Positions 17,392-25,977 of a DNA stretch of 64,000 bases are shown piece by piece. Under the pieces are notes generated by a model, which made no database searches, had not been told where the DNA came from, and saw only the letters and a list, made by a program, of their open reading frames with translations. Each line of letters begins with the position of its first letter. The stretch's first letter is position 1. Position numbers and translations under genes: made by a program. The DNA lies in contig JAQTOA010000010.1 in NCBI GenBank assembly GCA_028713555.1, positions 5,824 through 69,823 on the forward strand, written 5' to 3'. Source of the DNA: Sterolibacterium sp. (GTDB taxonomy: Bacteria; Pseudomonadota; Gammaproteobacteria; Burkholderiales; Rhodocyclaceae).

Positions 17392-19755
17392 TTGTCGAGT
17401 CCCTCCTTGCCTGCCCTGCTTCGCTGGATCCTCTACCCCGTTCTGCTGTTCGCCGGTATTGCCCTCGCGATAACCGCGTTGCTCGGCATCGCCATAATCC
17501 TTGCCTACCCGCAATTGCCCTCGCTTGAGGTGCTGACTGACTATCAGCCCAAAATTCCGCTACGCGTGTATAGCGCCGATGGCTACTTGATTGGCGAGTT
17601 CGGCGAGGAACGCCGTGCCTTGGTACGTATCGACGAAGTACCTGAGATCATGAAACAGGCCATACTTTCTGCCGAGGACGAGCGCTTTTACCAGCATGGC
17701 GGTGTCGACACCCTGGGAGTGCTGCGCGCCGCGTATTCCAATTTCATGGGCGCCGGCAAGCGTCAGGGCGCATCCACGATCACCATGCAAGTCGCCCGCA
17801 ATTTCTTCCTGACCAGCGAAAAAACCCTGACGCGCAAGCTCTACGAGGCGCTCCTGGCCTTCAAAATCGAACACAACCTGCCCAAGAACGAGATTCTGCA
17901 AATCTATATCAACCAGATCTATCTCGGACAGCGCGCTTACGGCTTCGCCGCCGCCGCCCAGATTTATTTTGGCAAATCCTTGAAGGATATCGATGTCGCC
18001 GAGGCGGCAATGCTGGCCGGCCTGCCCAAAGCGCCTTCCGCATACAATCCGGTGGCCAATCCCAAGCGCGCCAAACTGCGCCAGATGTACGTGTTACGGC
18101 GTATGCACGAACTCGGTGCGATCACTGACACACAACTCGACGAGGCGCAAAACCGGGCTCTGGCGATCAAGCAGGATCCCAATGATTTTGGCATCCATGC
18201 CGACTTTGTCGCCGAAATGGCGCGCCAAATCGCCTACGAGCGCTTCCAGGAGGATGCATACAACAAGGGGCTACGGGTGATGACTACCATCACCCGCGCC
18301 GAGCAGGAAGCCGCCTACGCCAGCCTGCGCAAGGGGGTCATGGACTACGACCGCCGCCATGGCTATCGCGGCGCTGAAGGCTACGTCGACATGCAGGAAA
18401 TCCGCACCGATCAGGACGATGAACTACTCGAAGAATCGCTGGTGGATTACGATGACTCCGACGATCTGTTGGCCGCGATCGTCCTCGATGCCAGTCCCAA
18501 ACAAGTACGCGCCTACCTGCGCGGTGGCGAGATAGTCACCCTGACGGGTGACAGCCTCAAGTCGGTCTTGCGGATGCTGGATGACAAGGCCCCTGCCAAC
18601 AAGCGCCTAAGCCGCGGGGCAGTGATCCGCCTGAGCAAGGACGATAAAAAACATTGGCAGATCACCCAGATCCCCGAGGTGGAAGCGGCTTTCATCGCCG
18701 CCAGCCCGGTTGACGGCGCCATTCGCGCCCTGGTCGGCGGCTTCGATTTCAACCGCAACAAGTTCAACCATGCCACCCAAGCCTGGCGCCAGCCGGGCTC
18801 CAGCTTCAAGCCTTTTATCTATTCGGCGGCGCTGGAAAAAGGCTACACGCCTTCCTCGGTGATCCCCGACGAACCCATCGTCATTTCGGCGGCGGAAACC
18901 GGCAGCCTGGCCTGGGAGCCGAAAAATTACGACGGCAAATACGAAGGCCCGATGTCGCTGCGCACTGGCCTGGCGAAATCCAAGAACATGGTGTCGATCC
19001 GCCTGCTGAAATCCATCGGCACCCATTACGCCCAGGATTACATCACGCGTTTCGGCTTCGATGCCGAAAAGCACCCCCCCTATCTCACCATGGCGCTCGG
19101 CGCCGGCTCGGTGACACCCTGGCAGCAGCTTACCGCCTACGCGGTTTTCGCTAACGGCGGTTACAAGATCGAGCCCCACATCGTCCGCCAGATTCTCGAC
19201 GACAAAGGCAATGTGCTGGCCGAGACCAAACCGGTCGTCGCCGGCGATGAGCAGTTACGCGTACTCGACGCACGCAACGCCTTCCTGATGGACAGCATGA
19301 TGCACGACGTGGTGCGCCGCGGCACCGCCACCAAGGCCATGGCACTGAAGCGCGGCGATCTGGCCGGCAAGACCGGCACTACCAATGACTATATCGATGC
19401 CTGGTTTTGCGGCTACCAGCCGACCCTGGTTGGCATCGCCTGGATCGGTTTCGACCAGCCGAAGAAACTCGGCAACGGCGAGACCGGCGGCGCGGCGGCG
19501 CTGCCGATGTGGATCGGCTTCATGGAGAAGGCGCTGCAAGGCGTACCGGAAAGTTATATGGATTTTCCCGAAGGGCTGGTTGCCATCCATGCCAACGATC
19601 CCGCCGGAAAAAACAAGGGCGCCGAATACATCTATCAGGAACAACTGCCGCCCGACGAGACCGAGGAACCCGAAGCCACTGCTGAGAAACCGCAAACGCC
19701 CGCGCCGGTCCAGGAGGCAAAGCCGAAGGCAGTGGAGAACAAGGCCGCGCAGTGA
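17392..19755 (+). CDS. mrcA: Penicillin-binding protein 1A (class A PBP)
   Basis: This bifunctional murein synthase has an N-terminal membrane anchor (residues 12-38), a GT51 transglycosylase domain with catalytic Glu95 in SAEDERFYQHGGVD and RQGASTITMQVARN, an OB-like insert, and a transpeptidase domain with SSFK near residue 470, SKN near 532 and KTGTTND near 660. A Pro/Glu/Lys-rich tail follows. The 787 aa match PBP1A. The start is TTG at 17392 with no strong Shine-Dalgarno. It polymerises and cross-links peptidoglycan at the inner membrane, and the position opposite pilM is conserved. Confidence 0.95.
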   Translation: MSSPSLPALLRWILYPVLLFAGIALAITALLGIAIILAYPQLPSLEVLTDYQPKIPLRVYSADGYLIGEFGEERRALVRIDEVPEIMKQAILSAEDERFYQHGGVDTLGVLRAAYSNFMGAGKRQGASTITMQVARNFFLTSEKTLTRKLYEALLAFKIEHNLPKNEILQIYINQIYLGQRAYGFAAAAQIYFGKSLKDIDVAEAAMLAGLPKAPSAYNPVANPKRAKLRQMYVLRRMHELGAITDTQLDEAQNRALAIKQDPNDFGIHADFVAEMARQIAYERFQEDAYNKGLRVMTTITRAEQEAAYASLRKGVMDYDRRHGYRGAEGYVDMQEIRTDQDDELLEESLVDYDDSDDLLAAIVLDASPKQVRAYLRGGEIVTLTGDSLKSVLRMLDDKAPANKRLSRGAVIRLSKDDKKHWQITQIPEVEAAFIAASPVDGAIRALVGGFDFNRNKFNHATQAWRQPGSSFKPFIYSAALEKGYTPSSVIPDEPIVISAAETGSLAWEPKNYDGKYEGPMSLRTGLAKSKNMVSIRLLKSIGTHYAQDYITRFGFDAEKHPPYLTMALGAGSVTPWQQLTAYAVFANGGYKIEPHIVRQILDDKGNVLAETKPVVAGDEQLRVLDARNAFLMDSMMHDVVRRGTATKAMALKRGDLAGKTGTTNDYIDAWFCGYQPTLVGIAWIGFDQPKKLGNGETGGAAALPMWIGFMEKALQGVPESYMDFPEGLVAIHANDPAGKNKGAEYIYQEQLPPDETEEPEATAEKPQTPAPVQEAKPKAVENKAAQ

Positions 19756-19770
19756 AGTGCGCGCGCGATT

Positions 19771-20115
19771 TTATGCGGAAGGCACTTCGAGCATCACCGC
19801 CACCCCGGCCTGCTCGCTGATGCAGCGCGACAACACCGCCAGAAGTTCGGCGCCGTCGCGGGTACCCACCCAGCGTCGCGGATCGGACTCGGCCATCTTG
19901 AAATGGTAACCGCCGGATTTCGCAGCGACCCAGATTTCCCGCGCTGCGCTATGGCGGTTAATGATGATCTTGCTGCCACCACCGTGATCGAACTCCAGTT
20001 CGATCACGCCCCCCGCACCGATCTCGAAATCGAGATCGGCTCCGCACTTTTCGAGTGCCTGCTCGATCCGCGACAACATGGCATCGGCATAGGTGTTGAA
20101 TTCGTGCTCATCCAT
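19771..20115 (-). CDS. cyaY: Iron donor/frataxin protein CyaY
   Basis: CyaY is the bacterial frataxin that binds iron and tunes IscS-dependent Fe-S cluster assembly. The 114-residue product shows an acidic first helix (MDEHEFNTYADAMLSRIEQA), the strand pattern GVIELEFDHGGGSKIIINRH, and the signature IWVAAKSGGYHFKM. It converges on mrcA with 15 nt between stops and diverges from lptM, an arrangement seen in many gamma- and betaproteobacteria. Confidence 0.95.
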   Translation of the reverse strand: MDEHEFNTYADAMLSRIEQALEKCGADLDFEIGAGGVIELEFDHGGGSKIIINRHSAAREIWVAAKSGGYHFKMAESDPRRWVGTRDGAELLAVLSRCISEQAGVAVMLEVPSA

Positions 20116-20162
20116 GATTTAATCCTATGATAGGATCAAATTTTCCCACACTTTACCGTGCT

Positions 20163-20315
20163 ATGCGTCTGTTCTTTTTGATCTCCACTCTTGCGGTTCT
20201 TGTCAGCTGCGGTACAAAAACCCCCCTGGTTTTGCCCCCCACTCCAATTCCGACGGCGGCTCCCCAGTCACCTCCACCCCTGCCAAACAGCAACGCGCCA
20301 GGAACCGCACGATGA
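20163..20315 (+). CDS. lptM: LptM-like small lipoprotein (YifL family)
   Basis: This 50-residue lipoprotein has a short hydrophobic signal, lipobox LVSC and the family motif CGTKTPLVLPP, then a Pro-rich tail. In E. coli LptM helps oxidative maturation of the LptD translocon. It usually sits opposite cyaY and before lysA or dapF; here the opposite cyaY is kept, but an efflux adaptor gene follows. ATG at 20163 is chosen because the longer frame adds residues ahead of a typical signal peptide. Confidence 0.8.
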   Translation: MRLFFLISTLAVLVSCGTKTPLVLPPTPIPTAAPQSPPPLPNSNAPGTAR

Positions 20316-20355
20316 GGGCATTTGCCTATCGCCAGGGCGCACTTGAAAGAAAATC

Positions 20356-21510
20356 ATGGATCGTAAGATTCTGGTCGTAAGCGGCGTCATGCTAGCAGTG
20401 CTGGCTGGCGGCTGGCTCACCTGGGAGAACCAGCGCACCCCGCCAAGCGAGCCGGCCGCCGCCCAGAAAATGGGAGTATCGGTGACGACTGCGCTCGCCC
20501 AGCGTCGGACCCAACCCGTCGTGCTCGAAGCCAACGGTTATGTCGCCTCGGTGAATAGCGTGGAGATCCACCCTCAGATCAGCAATGTCATCAGCCGTGT
20601 GCATATCAAGGAAGGGCAATTCGTCAAGGCGGGAGAAGCCATATTCAGCCTTGATGAGCGCGCCGACCAGGCCAATCTGCTGAAAGCTGAGGCGCAACTG
20701 GCCAAAGACCGGGCGACACTGGCAGATTTAGAGCGCCAGTTTGGGCGCCAGAAAGAACTACGCCAAAAAGGCTTTGTTTCCCAGGGCGCTACCGATGCCA
20801 TCCAGAGCCAACTGGAAGCACAGCAAGCGACGCTGCGCGCGGACCAGGCAGCGCTAGAAGGCGCGCGCGTCAGCCTCAGCTTCAATACCCTGCGCGCACC
20901 GGTCAGCGGCAGGGTCGGCGCCATCAATGTTTACCCCGGCAGTCTGGTGCAACCAAACACCGGCATGCTGGCTACCATTACCCAACTCGACCCGATCTAT
21001 GTCAGCTTCACGCTGCCCGAACGGGAGTTGCCTTCCTTGATGGCAGCGACGAAGAGCCGAGCCGTCACCATCATTGCCACCCTGCCCAACAGCCAATTGG
21101 CACGCGAAGGTCGCCTGAGCTTCATCGACAACGCGGTGGATTCCCAGAATGGGACGATCCGCGTCAAGGGACTTTTCCCCAATGCCGACCATGGCCTGTG
21201 GCCCGGCGCCTACGTCGGCATACGCATCTCGGTGCAAGAATTGAAGGACGTGGTGATGGTGCCGTTGGCGGCAGTGGTGAATGCGGTCGATGGCACCCAC
21301 CTATATACCGTCTCCAACGACGAGACCGTGCAGCGACGCAAAATCGAAATCCTGCATAACTTCGGGACGCTCGCCGCAATTAAAGGGCTTGAGGGAGGCG
21401 AGCGGGTCGTCGTGGATGGCACCCAAAATCTGCGTCCCGGCATGCGTGTGCGTGAAGCCGTCAGCGACAAGGCCAAACCGGCAGCGGACAGCAAGCCCGC
21501 CCCCATCTGA
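20356..21510 (+). CDS. RND efflux periplasmic adaptor (membrane fusion protein)
   Basis: This 384-residue adaptor has an N-terminal membrane anchor (residues 7-22), a split lipoyl domain (EIHPQISNVISRVHIKEGQ and LRAPVSGRVGAINVYPG), an alpha-helical hairpin of about 70 residues between them, and beta-barrel and membrane-proximal domains. It resembles MdtA/AcrA-type proteins that link an RND pump to an outer-membrane channel. The pump gene follows after 16 nt. No TolC-like gene is in the window. The substrate cannot be told from the sequence. Confidence 0.88.
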   Translation: MDRKILVVSGVMLAVLAGGWLTWENQRTPPSEPAAAQKMGVSVTTALAQRRTQPVVLEANGYVASVNSVEIHPQISNVISRVHIKEGQFVKAGEAIFSLDERADQANLLKAEAQLAKDRATLADLERQFGRQKELRQKGFVSQGATDAIQSQLEAQQATLRADQAALEGARVSLSFNTLRAPVSGRVGAINVYPGSLVQPNTGMLATITQLDPIYVSFTLPERELPSLMAATKSRAVTIIATLPNSQLAREGRLSFIDNAVDSQNGTIRVKGLFPNADHGLWPGAYVGIRISVQELKDVVMVPLAAVVNAVDGTHLYTVSNDETVQRRKIEILHNFGTLAAIKGLEGGERVVVDGTQNLRPGMRVREAVSDKAKPAADSKPAPI

Positions 21511-21526
21511 CCCAAGGGCCTGTCCC

Positions 21527-24500
21527 ATGACACTCTCAGAACTGTGTATCCGCCGGCCGGTGATGACCGTACTGCTTTGCATCGCGGTAGTCATCGCCGG
21601 CCTGGTCGCTTACCTGAAGATTCCTGTCGCGGCGTTGCCCAGCTACAACACCCCGATCATCAGCGTCAATGCCATACTGCCCGGCGCCAGCCCCGACACG
21701 ATGGCTTCCTCGGTCGCGCTGCCGCTGGAAAAACAGTTCTCCACGATCAGCGGCCTCAACGTCATCAGTTCCTCGAACACCACCGGCAACACGGCCGTGA
21801 CGCTGGAATTCGCCTCGGATCGCGACATCGACGCCGCAGCCGTGGATGTCCAGGCTGCACTGCTGCGCGCCCAGCGCACGCTGCCGATCGAGATGACGAC
21901 GCCGCCGTCATATCGCAAGGTCAATCCCGCCGATGCCCCAGTGATGATGATGGCGCTGACCTCGCCATCCTTGAGCCTCGCCGAACTCAACGACTACGCG
22001 GAAAACCTGATCTCGCCCAGCCTGTCCACCCTCGATGGCGTGGCCCAGGTCCAAGTGTACGGCCTGAAGCGCTATGCGGTTCGTGTAAAAGCCAATCCCG
22101 ATCTAATGACGGCGCGCAACATTTCGCTCGACGAACTGATGAACGCCTTGCACGCCGCCAATGCCAACACACCGGTCGGCGTACTCGACGGACCGCGCCA
22201 GATGCTCACCATCGAGGCCAATCGCCAATTGAAGAATGCGGCCGAGTTCGCCGAACTGATCATTGCCAACCGCAACAATACCCCCGTCTATCTGCGTGAC
22301 GTCGCGACGGTCGAAGACAGTGTCGAATCGGTCCGCACCACCGGTCGTTACAACGATGAGCGGGCGATCGTTCTGGCCGTGTTAAGGCAACCGAATGCCA
22401 ACACGGTGGCGGTGGTAAAAGACATCAAGGCCAAGCTGCCGATTTTCCGCGCGCAACTGCCCGGCTCGATCGAGCTCAATCTGACCAACGACCGTTCGGT
22501 CTCGATCCTTGCCTCGCTACGCGATGTCAACATCACCCTGTCGATCACCGTCGGCCTGGTGGTGCTGGTGATCTTTCTGTTCCTGCGCCGTTTGGTCGCC
22601 ACCCTGATCCCAATCCTGTCCCTGCCGGTGTCGCTGATCGGCGCCTTGTCGCTGCTCTATGGCTTCGGCTACAGCCTGGACAATATCTCGCTGCTGGGCA
22701 TCACGCTGGCCGTCGGCCTGGTCGTCGACGACGCCATCGTCATGTTGGAAAACATCGTCCGCCACATCGAGGAGGGCATGGCACCATTGCAGGCGGCGCT
22801 GGTCGGATCGCGCGAGATGAGTTTCACGATCCTGTCGATCTCGATCTCGCTGGTAGCCGTGTTCATCCCGGTCTTCTTCATGCCCGGCGTGATCGGCTTG
22901 CTATTCCATGAGTTCGCCGTGGTGGTCTCGCTGGCCGTGCTGGTTTCTGCCGCCGTTTCGCTGACCCTGGTGCCCATGTTGTGCAGCCACTTCCTGACCA
23001 GCCATTCCACCGATGCCAACAACCCGCTTACCCGCAGCTTCGAGCGCCTGTTCGCTGCCATGCTGAGGTTCTACACCAAGACACTCGACTGGGGTCTAAA
23101 GCGCCAACGCAGCGTTTTATTCGTTGCCCTGCTCACCTTCGTCGCCACAGCCTGGCTATTCGTGACCATCCCCAAGGGATTTTTCCCCGAAGAGGATATC
23201 GGCCAGATCAGGATAACCACCGAGGCAATCGAGGACATTTCCTTTTACGCCATGCTGGACAAGCAGAACCAGATAGCCGACATCCTGCGTGCCGATCCCA
23301 ATATCGCCAGCGTCGCCTCATTCACTGGAACCGGCGGTTCGACCCAGAATTCTGGTCGCCTGTTCATCAATCTCAAGCCGCGCGGCGAGCGCGCCGCCAT
23401 GAATGCAGTGCTGGAAGGGCTGCGCAAGAAATTCCGCACCGTACCGGGCATCGCTGTCTACCTGCAGCCAGTGCAAAACCTGCAACTCGGTGGCAAGGTC
23501 AGCAAGAGCCGCTACCAGTATGTCCTGCAAAGCGTGCGCGCCGAGGAACTCAACGACTGGTCGAGCCGCTTGATGGAGCGCATGAGCAACGATCCCACCT
23601 TCCGTGATGTGAATAGCGACTCGCAGATGAAGGGCTTGCAGGCGACGATCGATATCGACCGCGACAAGGCCAACCTGCTCGGCGTGCAGATCGACGACCT
23701 GCGCAACACGCTCTACGATGCCTTCGGCGAGCGCCAGGTATCGACGATCTACACCAGCAGCAACAGCTACCAGGTGATTCTGGAGCTCGCCGAACCGTTC
23801 AAACGCAACGAGGCCGCCCTCGACAAAATCACCGTGCGCAACCGCGCTGGCAACCTGGTGCCGCTCACCAGCTTCGCCACCGTGAAACGCACCGTCGGAC
23901 CGACCTCGGTCAACCACCAGGGCCAGCTCCAGGCCATCACCATCTCCTTCAACCTGGGGCCGGATGTGCCGCTCGGCGCCGCTGCCGCAAAAATCGATCG
24001 GTTCAGGGAAGAAATCAAGCTGCCGGCCAGCATCATCGCCAGTTACGGCGGCGATGCCGCGGTGTTCAAGGACTCCCAGTCAGGCCAGGTGATTTTGCTG
24101 GTAATCGCGCTGCTGGTGATCTACGTATTGCTGGGGGTGCTATATGAGAGTTATATCCACCCGCTGACCATTCTTGCCGGCCTGCCCTCGGCGGCGGTGG
24201 GTGCGCTGCTGACTTTACGGCTGTTCAACATGGATCTGACGCTGATCGCCACCATCGGCATCCTGATGCTGATCGGCATCGTCAAGAAGAACGCCATCAT
24301 GATGATCGACTTCGCCTTGCATGCCCAGCGCAAGCTAGGAATGGCGCCCGCCGAAGCAATCCGTCAGGCCTGTCTGCTGCGTTTCCGACCGATCATGATG
24401 ACTACCTTTGCGGCGCTGATGGGATCGCTGCCCATTGCCCTAGGCTTGGGCGCCGGCGCCGAACTGAGGCAGCCTCTCGGATTGGCGGTGTCCGGGGGAC

Positions 24501-24619
24501 TGCTATTTTCCCAGGTCATCACGCTCTACATCACGCCAGTGATCTATCTGGCACTTGACCGCTACAGCGGATCCGGACCGCTGCCGCTTGAAGGCATCGC
24601 CAGCAACACCGAATACTAG
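21527..24619 (+). CDS. RND multidrug efflux permease (AcrB/MdtB type)
   Basis: This inner-membrane proton-driven transporter (1030 aa) has 12 expected membrane helices, two large periplasmic loops and the RND signature. The TM4 region LAVGLVVDDAIVMLENIVRHIEEG supplies the paired Asp residues of the proton relay, and GIVKKNAIMMIDFAL marks the second half. ATG at 21527 begins the typical SELCIRRPVMTVLL N-terminus. The open frame reaches back into the adaptor gene, but not plausibly as protein. The stop codon shares a CTAG with the convergent PCu(A)C gene. Confidence 0.93.
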   Translation: MTLSELCIRRPVMTVLLCIAVVIAGLVAYLKIPVAALPSYNTPIISVNAILPGASPDTMASSVALPLEKQFSTISGLNVISSSNTTGNTAVTLEFASDRDIDAAAVDVQAALLRAQRTLPIEMTTPPSYRKVNPADAPVMMMALTSPSLSLAELNDYAENLISPSLSTLDGVAQVQVYGLKRYAVRVKANPDLMTARNISLDELMNALHAANANTPVGVLDGPRQMLTIEANRQLKNAAEFAELIIANRNNTPVYLRDVATVEDSVESVRTTGRYNDERAIVLAVLRQPNANTVAVVKDIKAKLPIFRAQLPGSIELNLTNDRSVSILASLRDVNITLSITVGLVVLVIFLFLRRLVATLIPILSLPVSLIGALSLLYGFGYSLDNISLLGITLAVGLVVDDAIVMLENIVRHIEEGMAPLQAALVGSREMSFTILSISISLVAVFIPVFFMPGVIGLLFHEFAVVVSLAVLVSAAVSLTLVPMLCSHFLTSHSTDANNPLTRSFERLFAAMLRFYTKTLDWGLKRQRSVLFVALLTFVATAWLFVTIPKGFFPEEDIGQIRITTEAIEDISFYAMLDKQNQIADILRADPNIASVASFTGTGGSTQNSGRLFINLKPRGERAAMNAVLEGLRKKFRTVPGIAVYLQPVQNLQLGGKVSKSRYQYVLQSVRAEELNDWSSRLMERMSNDPTFRDVNSDSQMKGLQATIDIDRDKANLLGVQIDDLRNTLYDAFGERQVSTIYTSSNSYQVILELAEPFKRNEAALDKITVRNRAGNLVPLTSFATVKRTVGPTSVNHQGQLQAITISFNLGPDVPLGAAAAKIDRFREEIKLPASIIASYGGDAAVFKDSQSGQVILLVIALLVIYVLLGVLYESYIHPLTILAGLPSAAVGALLTLRLFNMDLTLIATIGILMLIGIVKKNAIMMIDFALHAQRKLGMAPAEAIRQACLLRFRPIMMTTFAALMGSLPIALGLGAGAELRQPLGLAVSGGLLFSQVITLYITPVIYLALDRYSGSGPLPLEGIASNTEY

Positions 24620-25068
24620 TGCTTGTGTTCCATCATTAGCGGCGAGGTCAATTCGCGCACGTCGGCCTTCACTTCCAGGGTGCTGAGCTTCTTGTCCTTG
24701 CTCTCAATTTTCAGCGTCAGCGCCACGCTGTCTCCCTTGGTCAAGGGCCGCTTGAGATCCATCAGCATGATGTGATAACCGCCCGGCTTGAGCGCGACGG
24801 ACTTGCCGGCAGGCAGATCCAGCCTGGGCAGGGCGCGCATTTTCATCACCCCGTTGTCCATGCTCATCTCATGCACCTCAGCCACGCCCGCAACCGAGCT
24901 GGCTACGCTCAACAGGGCGGCATTCTCGCTGGCCGTCAACTCCATGAAAGCGCCGGTTGCCGTCTGTCCGGCGACGGTGCCACGTACCCAGGCGTCTTTG
25001 ACGCTGACCTCGGCCGAAACCAGCGTACTGAACAACGTCAATGCCACCGTCAAGCCCGTCTTGTACAA
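24616..25068 (-). CDS. PCu(A)C copper chaperone
   Basis: This periplasmic copper(I)-binding protein (150 aa) belongs to the family that delivers copper to cytochrome oxidase. A signal peptide (residues 1-19, cleaved near SAEVS) precedes the cupredoxin-like domain. The conserved H-M...H-M ligand set is visible as HEMSMDNGVMKM followed by GGYHIMLM, and the C-terminus MMEHKH adds possible ligands. The start appears to be TTG at 25068 with GGGAGCGGGA upstream. A membrane partner such as Sco is not visible nearby. Confidence 0.87.
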   Translation of the reverse strand: MYKTGLTVALTLFSTLVSAEVSVKDAWVRGTVAGQTATGAFMELTASENAALLSVASSVAGVAEVHEMSMDNGVMKMRALPRLDLPAGKSVALKPGGYHIMLMDLKRPLTKGDSVALTLKIESKDKKLSTLEVKADVRELTSPLMMEHKH

Positions 25069-25147
25069 TCATCCCGCTCCCAAGTCATAGTAAGGAATTC
25101 GTCCCGACATCAAAATACCGCGTCGGATTAAAGCCAGACTTACAAAT

Positions 25148-25198
25148 TTACAAAACGTAGCGCGCCAGTGCCTTGAACCGGCTATCCACATAGCCGGA
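25148..25198 (-). pseudogene. Decayed duplicate of the hslU 3' end
   Basis: On the minus strand these codons read SGYVDSRFKALARYVL-stop, matching the end of intact HslU ([26 protein letters not shown]). The six missing codons correspond exactly to a deletion between two CTGGCG direct repeats present in hslU. DNA identity is about 95% over the last 20 bp and about 75% over the rest. The fragment has the same orientation as hslU and lies about 830 bp downstream, with the vapBC module between the two copies. Confidence 0.7.
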
Positions 25199-25235
25199 AC
25201 ACTTGGTGCCAGGCTCACGTTATTTTTCAACCTCG

Positions 25236-25604
25236 TCACACCACCCATGCATTCGACAAATACTCGCCAAAAATCCGGTCGGTGGACACTACCGTCGCGC
25301 CTTCGGCCTTGGCCTGTGCCAGCAGCAGGCGGTCGAATGGATCGCGGTGGAGCTTGGGCAACTCGATCAACGCCAGCAAGTGCTCCGGCTTGATCGCCAG
25401 CAAGTTAAAACCTTGGGCCGCGATATCGCCTGCAACGTCAAGCGTCGGAAGGTCGAGCTTGCCGATCTGGTGCTTGATCAGCATTTCCCATGGCGAAAGA
25501 ATGCTGACCATCGCACCCTCGCTGCGAATCCGTTGGGCCACCGGACTAGGGATGGGAAGCGCCATCAACCATCGATAGACGATGTTGGTATCCAGCAGCA
25601 ACAT
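25236..25604 (-). CDS. PIN-domain toxin, VapC-type
   Basis: This is a PIN-fold ribonuclease of about 122 residues. Acidic active-site residues fit Asp in MLLLDTNIVYRWL, Glu in SPWEMLIK, Asp in HRDPFDRLL and Asp in VVSTDRIF. In VapBC-type modules the toxin cleaves RNA and is blocked by its antitoxin. ATG at 25604 lies 2 nt after the antitoxin stop; a TTG two codons earlier would overlap it by 4 nt. The module sits between hslU and the decayed hslU fragment, suggesting it came in as a unit. Confidence 0.85.
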   Translation of the reverse strand: MLLLDTNIVYRWLMALPIPSPVAQRIRSEGAMVSILSPWEMLIKHQIGKLDLPTLDVAGDIAAQGFNLLAIKPEHLLALIELPKLHRDPFDRLLLAQAKAEGATVVSTDRIFGEYLSNAWVV

Positions 25605-25606
25605 GA

Positions 25607-25855
25607 TCAAAGATCCCGCATTGCCGATTCTTGAAACAATTCGGCGGTTTCGGCATTGGTTTCAGGACTATCCCAATTGGGTGAGACTTTTACCTTGCCT
25701 TTCCAGGCCCCCGGCGGTTTCACTTTCGGCGTCTGATAACGGACAATCTTGGCCACAGGTTTGCCGTCGCGGGCGAGGATCACGTCCTCGCCGCGTTCGG
25801 CCGCCGCGACCAGGCGCGACAAGGCATTCTTGGCTTCAAGCATATTGACCTGCAT
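25607..25855 (-). CDS. Phd/YefM-type antitoxin
   Basis: The 82-residue protein has the Phd/YefM N-terminal DNA-binding fold (MQVNMLEAKNALSRLVAAAE, then GEDVILARDGKPVAKIV) and a flexible acidic C-terminus that would wrap the toxin. A Shine-Dalgarno GGGAG lies 6 nt before ATG 25855. It is expected to repress its own promoter and neutralise the PIN toxin encoded 2 nt downstream. Confidence 0.88.
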   Translation of the reverse strand: MQVNMLEAKNALSRLVAAAERGEDVILARDGKPVAKIVRYQTPKVKPPGAWKGKVKVSPNWDSPETNAETAELFQESAMRDL

Positions 25856-25977
25856 CGCCGACTCCCAGACGAATCACCTAGCCAAGCTTAGCCAATCAAG
25901 GTCTGTTTGTCTAGTACCCGCCATTGCGGGTTGGAATGCCGGGGTTTGTTTGAGAGGTGCGAATGATATTTTCGGGA

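Noticed and set aside
21281..21526. N-terminal extension of the RND permease frame
   Set aside because: It lies inside the adaptor gene in another frame, and the canonical N-terminus begins at 21527.
25916..25931. ACCCGC-CATT-GCGGGT hairpin after hslU as a terminator
   Set aside because: The stem is only 6 bp and no U-tract follows on the minus strand, so it is too weak to call.
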